Origin: Gammaproteobacteria bacterium
GTDB taxonomy: Bacteria; Pseudomonadota; Gammaproteobacteria; Pseudomonadales; Cellvibrionaceae
Direction of reading: 5' to 3'
Length of the DNA stretch: 64,000 bases
Assembly: GCA_004172865.1 (NCBI GenBank)
Contig: SEBV01000001.1
Location: 248,001-312,000, forward strand
The notes beneath the pieces are model-generated. The model worked only from the letters and a program-made list of their open reading frames with translations, made no database searches and was not told the origin of the DNA. Positions 56,882-64,000 of the stretch are shown piece after piece. Numbering within the stretch: position 1 is the stretch's first letter; the number at the start of each line of letters is the position of its first letter. The translations under genes were made by a program, and so were the position numbers.

Positions 56882-59473
56882 ATGTTGCAAACCGTGCAAA
56901 ATAAAATATCGTCATTTTATCAAGCCACAATTATCAAACGCCCAGCCACTATATTAGTGGGCCTATTTATTCTCACTGTTGTCGCCATATTGGGAATGCC
57001 CAATTTTAAATTGGATGCATCTGCCGATTCGCTCACGCTTGAGCACGACACTACCATCGATTATTTTCGCGAAATTAATCAGCGCTACCAACGTGGCGAT
57101 TTTTTAGTTGTTACTTATTCGCCGAAAGCAGATATGTTTTCCGATGAATCGATTAATACCCTGAAAAATTTGCGCGATGAACTTGCGAAAGTGGAAGGCG
57201 TACAAAGCGTTAATTCCATGATCGATGTTCCTTTGATTTACAGTCCAATGCGTTCGCTCGCAGATCAACAAAAATCAACACGTACATTATTAACACCTGA
57301 CGTGGATCGCGCGCAAGCCAAGCAAGAGTTTTTAACCAGCCCGATCTATCGCAATATGTTGTTGAGCCCTGACGGTAAGACCACGGCGCTTCTAATGAAT
57401 CTGGATGTAAATAATCATTCGATTGAATTAGTTCGCAAGCGCGATGCCTTGCGAGCAAAACGTGATGCAGAATCTTTAACCAAAGAAGAACAAGCTGAAC
57501 TCAAACAAGTATCAGCAGAATATTTAAAACTTCGCACCGAAGCCGCAGCGGTTGATAGCCAACGCGTAGAAGTAGTTCGTGGAATTGCAGAAAAATATCG
57601 CGGCAACGCCGAAATATTTTTAGGCGGCGTGACCATGATTACGTCTGACATGCTCACTTATATTAAAAGTGATTTGGTTGTGTTCGGTGCAGTTCTCGTT
57701 GTATTTATTATTTTGGTACTCGCGATTATTTTCCGCCAATGGCGTTTTATTATTTTGCCATTGCTCACGTGCTTAACATCAGTTGCCCTAATGCTTGGTT
57801 GGTTAAGTTGGATTGATTGGCGACTCACGGTTATTTCTTCTAACTTTGTTGCGCTCCTGCTAATTATGGCCTTCGCATTTACCATTTATGTGGTAGTGCG
57901 CTACCGTGAAATTCATGCTAAACATCCTGAATGGGAACAAGCCGACTTGGTAATGGCGACTGTAAGAGCAATGGTAGAACCCTGCCTGTTTTCTGCCTTA
58001 ACAACTATAGTTGCGTTTATGTCCTTGGTGATGAGCGGCATTCGCCCGGTAATTGATTTTGGTTGGATGATGACCATAGGTTTAACCGTCGCCTTTATTT
58101 TATCTTTTGTAGTTGTGCCTGCCGGTTTAATGTTGTTGAAAAAAGGTGAACCAAAAGATCGCGGCGATAAATCTGCAAAATTAACTTTACCCTTTTCGCG
58201 CATTGCTGAATTTCACGGCGGCACCGTTCTCGGCGTTACTGTTTTGGCTGTAGTGGTTTCTGTTTACGGTTTAAGTAAGCTTGAAGTTGAAAATCGGTTT
58301 ATCGATTATTTCCATTCCGACAGCGAAATCTACCGTGGCTTATCCGTTATTGATAAACAATTAGGCGGCACTGCGACGCTGGAAATTATTTTAGATGCAC
58401 CTAAAGCTGCTGAGCCAGCAGCATCTAGCGATGCATCAGCTACGCAGGAAGAAGATCCATTTGCTGAAGCTGATAACAAAGCAGCAGATGCTACAGGTTC
58501 AGATAATAAAGCCGCAGGTGAAGACGATCCATTTGGTGAAGCCCCAACACCAGGCGGTGAACCAAAAGCTAAACGTGTGAATAGTTATTGGTTCACTACC
58601 GGCGGATTGGATCAAATCAAACAGTTGCACGATTATCTCGAATCTTTACCTGAAGTTGGCAAAGTGCAATCGCTCGCCATCACTTATCAAGTTGCTCACG
58701 ATATTAACGGCGGGAAATTAAATGATTTTGAATTGGGCGTAATGCGCAATGCTTTATCTAGAGATATTCAGGATATTTTAATTGCGCCTTATTTGTCTGA
58801 TGAAAAACAACAAGCTCGCATCACCTTGCGTGTGAAAGAAACTACGCCGAATTTGCGCCGCGCAGAATTAGTTGAGCGTATTGGTCGTTATGCAATTAAC
58901 GATGTAAAACTGCAGCCTGATCAAGTGCATTTCACCGGCATGCTTACGCTTTACAACAATATGTTGGCGAGTTTATTTGAATCGCAAATTAAAACTATCT
59001 TTGTGGTGTTTATTTCAATTGTATTGATGATGCTCGCCTTGTTCCGTTCATTTAGCATCGCATTAATTGCAATCTTCCCCAATATTTTAGCGGCGGGAAT
59101 TGTGTTGGGCGGAATGGGCTTGGCGGGAATTCCTATGGATATGATGACAACTACTATCGCGGCGATTGTTGTCGGCGTTGGTGTGGATCAGTCAATTCAA
59201 TATATTTATCGCTTCAAAGAAGAATTTGCGGCATGCGGAAATTATATTGAATCCATGCATCGCTCCCATGCGTCAATCGGCCGCGCTATGTTTTATTCGT
59301 CGGCAACCATTGTTATTGGCTTCTCGATTCTCGCGTTGTCGCAATTTATCCCTTCAATTTATTTCGGTGTGTTAACGTCGTTTGCAATGTTCACGGCAAT
59401 TATTGGTACCCTAACACTTTTGCCGAAATTGATTTTGATGTTTAAGCCGTTAGGGCCAGAGCACGCCGTTTAA
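56882..59473 (+). CDS. MMPL/RND-family transporter
   Basis: 863 aa; duplicated 6-TM halves; large extracytoplasmic loops; acidic low-complexity insert EEDPFAEADNKAADATGSDNKAAGEDDPFGEA. Confidence 0.88.
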   Translation: MLQTVQNKISSFYQATIIKRPATILVGLFILTVVAILGMPNFKLDASADSLTLEHDTTIDYFREINQRYQRGDFLVVTYSPKADMFSDESINTLKNLRDELAKVEGVQSVNSMIDVPLIYSPMRSLADQQKSTRTLLTPDVDRAQAKQEFLTSPIYRNMLLSPDGKTTALLMNLDVNNHSIELVRKRDALRAKRDAESLTKEEQAELKQVSAEYLKLRTEAAAVDSQRVEVVRGIAEKYRGNAEIFLGGVTMITSDMLTYIKSDLVVFGAVLVVFIILVLAIIFRQWRFIILPLLTCLTSVALMLGWLSWIDWRLTVISSNFVALLLIMAFAFTIYVVVRYREIHAKHPEWEQADLVMATVRAMVEPCLFSALTTIVAFMSLVMSGIRPVIDFGWMMTIGLTVAFILSFVVVPAGLMLLKKGEPKDRGDKSAKLTLPFSRIAEFHGGTVLGVTVLAVVVSVYGLSKLEVENRFIDYFHSDSEIYRGLSVIDKQLGGTATLEIILDAPKAAEPAASSDASATQEEDPFAEADNKAADATGSDNKAAGEDDPFGEAPTPGGEPKAKRVNSYWFTTGGLDQIKQLHDYLESLPEVGKVQSLAITYQVAHDINGGKLNDFELGVMRNALSRDIQDILIAPYLSDEKQQARITLRVKETTPNLRRAELVERIGRYAINDVKLQPDQVHFTGMLTLYNNMLASLFESQIKTIFVVFISIVLMMLALFRSFSIALIAIFPNILAAGIVLGGMGLAGIPMDMMTTTIAAIVVGVGVDQSIQYIYRFKEEFAACGNYIESMHRSHASIGRAMFYSSATIVIGFSILALSQFIPSIYFGVLTSFAMFTAIIGTLTLLPKLILMFKPLGPEHAV

Positions 59474-59503
59474 TAATTGTATTTAGCTTCTCGATAGGTT
59501 GAT

Positions 59504-59537
59504 AAAAAAATGGCGCTCATTGAGCGCCATTTTTTTA
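59504..59537. terminator. Bidirectional terminator
   Basis: AAAAAAATGGCGCTCATTGAGCGCCATTTTTTT between convergent genes. Confidence 0.92.
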
Positions 59538-59558
59538 TTTAACGATTAAGACAGATCC

Positions 59559-60632
59559 CTACCATTTCATAATAGCTTTCAACTGTGGCGTTAAATCTTT
59601 TGCCATAGCCGCATGTTGTTCTTTAGTGGGGTGCGCATCAGTTTTATCGCCGGGGTAATGATTCGATTTTGCGATATGCACGCGTTTGTCATCCACACGT
59701 TTTACCGCTTCAGCGAGATAATCTATTAACGCCGCTTTTTTATCGCCATCCAAAATCGCACCTTCAGTTAATACAATTTGCGCGTGTTTATGATTGTTCA
59801 GCAAGGTAAGCAGAAGTTTTACATAAGTTCTCACGTAAATTTCTTTTTCGGGGATTCCTAAGCTGAAATCGTTGGTGCCAATAGCACTTACGATTAAATC
59901 TGGATCATATTGGGCGTGATCCCAAATCAGCGGATTATTATCGGTCGCGATGGAGAATTGATAAAAGTCCGGCAAATTATGTTCATCGGTTTTTCCATTC
60001 CAACTGCGAATTAAACCGCGTCCACCCATGCACACTAAATTTACTTGGGCTTTAAGTGCTTTGGCGGTGAGCATTCCATAAGACAGGCGCGGGTTCCACC
60101 AGCTCGTATCTTTTTTTCCTCCATCGACACGATCAATTGCTTCGCTGCACGTCACTGAATCGCCCAGCACGAGAATTTTTCGTGTTGGCAAAACAGGTGG
60201 CTGAAGAAATTTTCCGTCGGTAGTGAATTTTTTTATACTCACTATGCCATGCCAGGTTTCCGAGCGATGAATAATTTCCACGCTGTGTTTTTTAATGCTG
60301 CTATCTTGCACAAGATTTATGGTCTGTGTGCTTGACGATAGTTTGATAATTTTCGGTTCACCTTTGTCCACTATAGCTTCAATGTAGCTTTGGTCGCCGC
60401 TACTTTGTGCTTCCAGCGATAAGGTTTTGCCTTCGAAGCCAACAAAAAAACTTACACCGGGGAAACCAAAACGAGCGCTGCCATCAGCGCTTTTTTCAAT
60501 GCGTCCCATGTTGAGGATATGTGAATCTGTAGCAGCAATAGAACTCAATGCTGGCTCCTGTGTTTCTGCAGCGGTAAATGCGCTATTGAATAATAAAATT
60601 GCGGCGGCGGTTGTAGCAAAAAAAATACGCAT
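59559..60632 (-). CDS. CE2-type acetyl esterase (jelly-roll plus SGNH domain)
   Basis: 357 aa; signal peptide; N-terminal beta domain then LVLGDSVTCSEA, GGRGLIRSW, IVSAIGTNDFS, DAHPTKEQH. Confidence 0.82.
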   Translation of the reverse strand: MRIFFATTAAAILLFNSAFTAAETQEPALSSIAATDSHILNMGRIEKSADGSARFGFPGVSFFVGFEGKTLSLEAQSSGDQSYIEAIVDKGEPKIIKLSSSTQTINLVQDSSIKKHSVEIIHRSETWHGIVSIKKFTTDGKFLQPPVLPTRKILVLGDSVTCSEAIDRVDGGKKDTSWWNPRLSYGMLTAKALKAQVNLVCMGGRGLIRSWNGKTDEHNLPDFYQFSIATDNNPLIWDHAQYDPDLIVSAIGTNDFSLGIPEKEIYVRTYVKLLLTLLNNHKHAQIVLTEGAILDGDKKAALIDYLAEAVKRVDDKRVHIAKSNHYPGDKTDAHPTKEQHAAMAKDLTPQLKAIMKW

Positions 60633-60641
60633 AAACTCACC

Positions 60642-61379
60642 TTATTTTAATAATTTTTGAATATCAGGAAGCATAGCGTCTACCCAAATTTGGTAGCCTT
60701 TGGCCGTGGGATGTAAAAAATCGCCCATGATTTCTTTTGAAATGCTGCCGTCAGCTTGCAAAAATAATGCGCCGTAATCTTTTACGAATACATGCTTGTG
60801 GTCGTCGAGTTTGGCAACCAACGCATTTACTTCTTTTACCTGCGCGCGTTTTGGGCTAGCGGCAGATTCTTCAAAAGGAAAAACGCCATTCACCAAAATT
60901 TTTGCTTTGGGATAATTTTCGCGCAGAGTTTTAACAACCGCTTTAATTCCATCAAACACTTGTGCTGGCGTTTCATTGAGGTGACCAAAATTATTAACGC
61001 CAATTAACAGCACAACTAGTTTGGGTTTTAAGTTGCCTTTATCGCCGTGTTGTAAGCGCCACAATAAGTTGCCGGTATGGTCGCCACCCACGCCAAAATT
61101 GGCAGGATTATATTGTGCAAAATTCTTTTGCCAGATATCCCAATTCCAGCCAGCAGTAATTGAATCGCCTACGAACAATAAATCCACGCCGCCTTTTTCG
61201 GCAACAGCCACGTCTTCAGCCTGCATTTTGTTCCAGGTATCTACCGACATCCACGAATATTCAATCGTGCGTGGGGCAGGTGTCGTGCCGGAAAGTTTGG
61301 CTTCATCCGCCAGGCTAAATTGAACGGCTAATGTCAGGATTGAGCCGCATATAAGACTTGTTAGTTGCAACAGTTTCAT
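60642..61379 (-). CDS. SGNH/GDSL hydrolase (PAF-acetylhydrolase-like)
   Basis: 245 aa; signal peptide; LLFVGDSITAGWNW, NFGVGGDHTGNLLWRL, LLIGVNNFG, DFLHPTAKGYQIW. Confidence 0.88.
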   Translation of the reverse strand: MKLLQLTSLICGSILTLAVQFSLADEAKLSGTTPAPRTIEYSWMSVDTWNKMQAEDVAVAEKGGVDLLFVGDSITAGWNWDIWQKNFAQYNPANFGVGGDHTGNLLWRLQHGDKGNLKPKLVVLLIGVNNFGHLNETPAQVFDGIKAVVKTLRENYPKAKILVNGVFPFEESAASPKRAQVKEVNALVAKLDDHKHVFVKDYGALFLQADGSISKEIMGDFLHPTAKGYQIWVDAMLPDIQKLLK

Positions 61380-61499
61380 CGTTATTCTCGCAAATTTTTT
61401 GTAATGGATTGCCTGACTTTGTAAAAGCCTGACAGAGGATGTTTTTGGGGCTGTTGTTTTTGTGTATTCGCCGTCCGTGACGATTTTTATAAGTAGTAT

Positions 61500-62549
61500 T
61501 TAGATTCTTAAGCTTAGTTTTTCATTGGCGGGATGCAAGCTTTGCACGCCTGATAAATTGAGTACGAGATCCAATAGTTCATCCCAGGGCTCTGCGTTGC
61601 GCATTCCTTTTACGGCTTTATCAATGCCATTGGCTTTGCGTAATAACTGTTGTAGTTGCGCTGGCTTTATTCGGTTCAATGCGCCGCGAAACAATGGCTG
61701 CTTTTTATCCCAAACACCAGCTTGTTTGGCGGCCCAGTCAAAGTTCTTTCCTTGACTGGTCATGAGGGAAATTTGCACCAGGCTGCGGATGTCACGAGTG
61801 AGTGCCCACAATACGGCGATGGCTTCGGTACCTTCTGATTTCAAACCGTGCAAGGTTTTAACGGCAGCGCGGGCATCGCCATGCAAGGCTTTGTCGGATA
61901 AACCGAATACATCGTAACGTGCGCTATCGGCAACGACGCTTGCCATTAACTCCATGCTGATCACATTGGTCGGTGCGAGCAATTTTAATTTTTCAATTTC
62001 CTGAACCGCCGCAAGCAAATTACCTTCTATGCGCGATGCCAATAAATCAATTGCGTTGCTATCTGCTTGCAAGCCAACTTGTTTTAAGCGCGCGCCAATC
62101 CAATGGGATAAATTTTCTGAGGTTACCGGCCAATGTTGGATGTGTACGCCTTGCGCTTCGAGGGCGCTAAACCATTTTGATTTTTGCGTGGCGCTATCGA
62201 CTTTTTCGGTGATGACCAATAACAGATTATCGGGGGAGGGTGATTGCGCGTATTCCTGTAAAACTTTTCCGCCTTTATCGCCAGGCTTGCCGCTGGGAAC
62301 GCGCACTTCAATAATTTTTTTATCGGCAAATAACGACATGCTATTTGCGGATGCTAACACCTGGCTCCAATCAAAATGATTATCGGCGTGATACAAATCG
62401 CGCTCAACAAAACCTGCTTTGCGCGCGGCGGCGCGAATGGCATCGCAGGTTTCCTGAATTAATAAAGGTTCTTCGCCAGTGACAATATAAATTGGCGCTA
62501 AACTTTTATTGAGCGCTGCGCTCAGTTGTTCAGGGCGCAGTTTTGCCAT
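61500..62549 (-). CDS. holA: DNA polymerase III subunit delta
   Basis: 349 aa; PIYIVTGEEPLLIQETCDAIRAAARKAGF; next to lptE and leuS. Confidence 0.93.
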   Translation of the reverse strand: MAKLRPEQLSAALNKSLAPIYIVTGEEPLLIQETCDAIRAAARKAGFVERDLYHADNHFDWSQVLASANSMSLFADKKIIEVRVPSGKPGDKGGKVLQEYAQSPSPDNLLLVITEKVDSATQKSKWFSALEAQGVHIQHWPVTSENLSHWIGARLKQVGLQADSNAIDLLASRIEGNLLAAVQEIEKLKLLAPTNVISMELMASVVADSARYDVFGLSDKALHGDARAAVKTLHGLKSEGTEAIAVLWALTRDIRSLVQISLMTSQGKNFDWAAKQAGVWDKKQPLFRGALNRIKPAQLQQLLRKANGIDKAVKGMRNAEPWDELLDLVLNLSGVQSLHPANEKLSLRI

Positions 62550-63153
62550 TTTGGGTATCGCTAGGAATAGATGAAGCTGATGCTGAACTTGAAGAGTTCG
62601 TTTTCAAAGTTCCATTGTTGTTGCTGGTAACGACTGCGTTTAAACGACGTAACATTTGTTGCGTTAAATCGCGGCGCATTTCCTGGTCCAACAAAATTTC
62701 TTGTTGCGTGGCGCTATTAATTGCAGCGGTATTGTAGTTAAAGCTACGCACACTTATCGCAGATGCTTTGGTAATTTCGTTAGAATTTCTCAGATGAATT
62801 TCGTAGTCAGCTTTAAGTGTTATGTCATAAGAGCTACTCAGTGCATCGCCACCAACACCGGAACTTCTGCGATCTTTGGTTTCTTCTACGATATTCAACG
62901 AGTAGTTAGCCTGACTCTCATCTTCCACCAAAGATACGCGATTGGTTTTTAATAGCTGACGCAATTCGGTGATGAGCGCACCTTTACTATCCACCGCGTT
63001 AACATACAAATTGGTTAAATTTTTGGGCAATTCAATCGCGCCGCGAACGTGCCAGCCGCAAGCGTTAATGAATAACATGATGAATAAACAGGTGGTTATT
63101 TTTTTCATAAATTTACCGCGTTGATTTTTGCGGCGACTAAAAAGTCGCCGCAA
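62530..63153 (-). CDS. lptE: LPS-assembly lipoprotein LptE
   Basis: 207 aa; lipobox INACGWHVRGAIELPKNLTNLYV; leuS-lptE-holA synteny. Overlaps holA start by 20 bp. Confidence 0.9.
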   Translation of the reverse strand: MRRLFSRRKNQRGKFMKKITTCLFIMLFINACGWHVRGAIELPKNLTNLYVNAVDSKGALITELRQLLKTNRVSLVEDESQANYSLNIVEETKDRRSSGVGGDALSSSYDITLKADYEIHLRNSNEITKASAISVRSFNYNTAAINSATQQEILLDQEMRRDLTQQMLRRLNAVVTSNNNGTLKTNSSSSASASSIPSDTQNGKTAP

Positions 63154-63161
63154 GGCTGCCG

Positions 63162-64000
<839 letters not shown>

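Overview
The window looks like a chromosomal segment of a carbohydrate-degrading gammaproteobacterium. Protein families and synteny suggest Cellvibrio or Cellvibrionaceae; this is inference, no search was run. Main blocks: (1) ~1-12.3 kb, a purine uptake and catabolism cluster: uraD fragment, xdhC/xdhB/xdhA, nucleoside-type ABC importer with BMP-family binding protein, RutR-like TetR regulator, 8-oxoguanine/guanine deaminase. (2) ~12.4-17 kb, PfkB/adenosine-kinase-like kinase, mrcB (PBP1b) with a TPR lipoprotein directly downstream (LpoP-like), DUF1566-like protein. (3) ~17-25 kb, a TonB receptor and a 1.95-kaa secreted protein combining a PQQ-type sugar dehydrogenase, a di-CxxCH cytochrome region, four discoidin (F5/8C, CBM32-like) domains, four Ig-like repeats and a ThuA domain. 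(4) ~25-30 kb, lspA paralogue, LysE, PL10 pectate lyase. (5) ~29-41 kb, a Pseudomonas-like panB-dNK-folK-pcnB-[intergenic]-cbrB-cbrA-cbrX-gluQRS-dksA-sfsA block. The 0.9 kb cbrB-pcnB gap carries TGTTAC/GTAACA repeats, a sigma54 -24/-12 promoter, an A-rich RNA with tandem AAYAACAACAAGAA-type motifs, and a terminator hairpin: a strong CrcZ-like Hfq/Crc decoy sRNA candidate. (6) ~41-64 kb, housekeeping and accessory genes including htpX, ppa, FHA, MMPL transporter, tandem SGNH/CE2 esterases, holA, lptE, leuS, and a GH16 lichenase whose strand order is circularly permuted (Fibrobacter type) with a CBM6. No CRISPR array, tRNA, rRNA or IS element was recognised.
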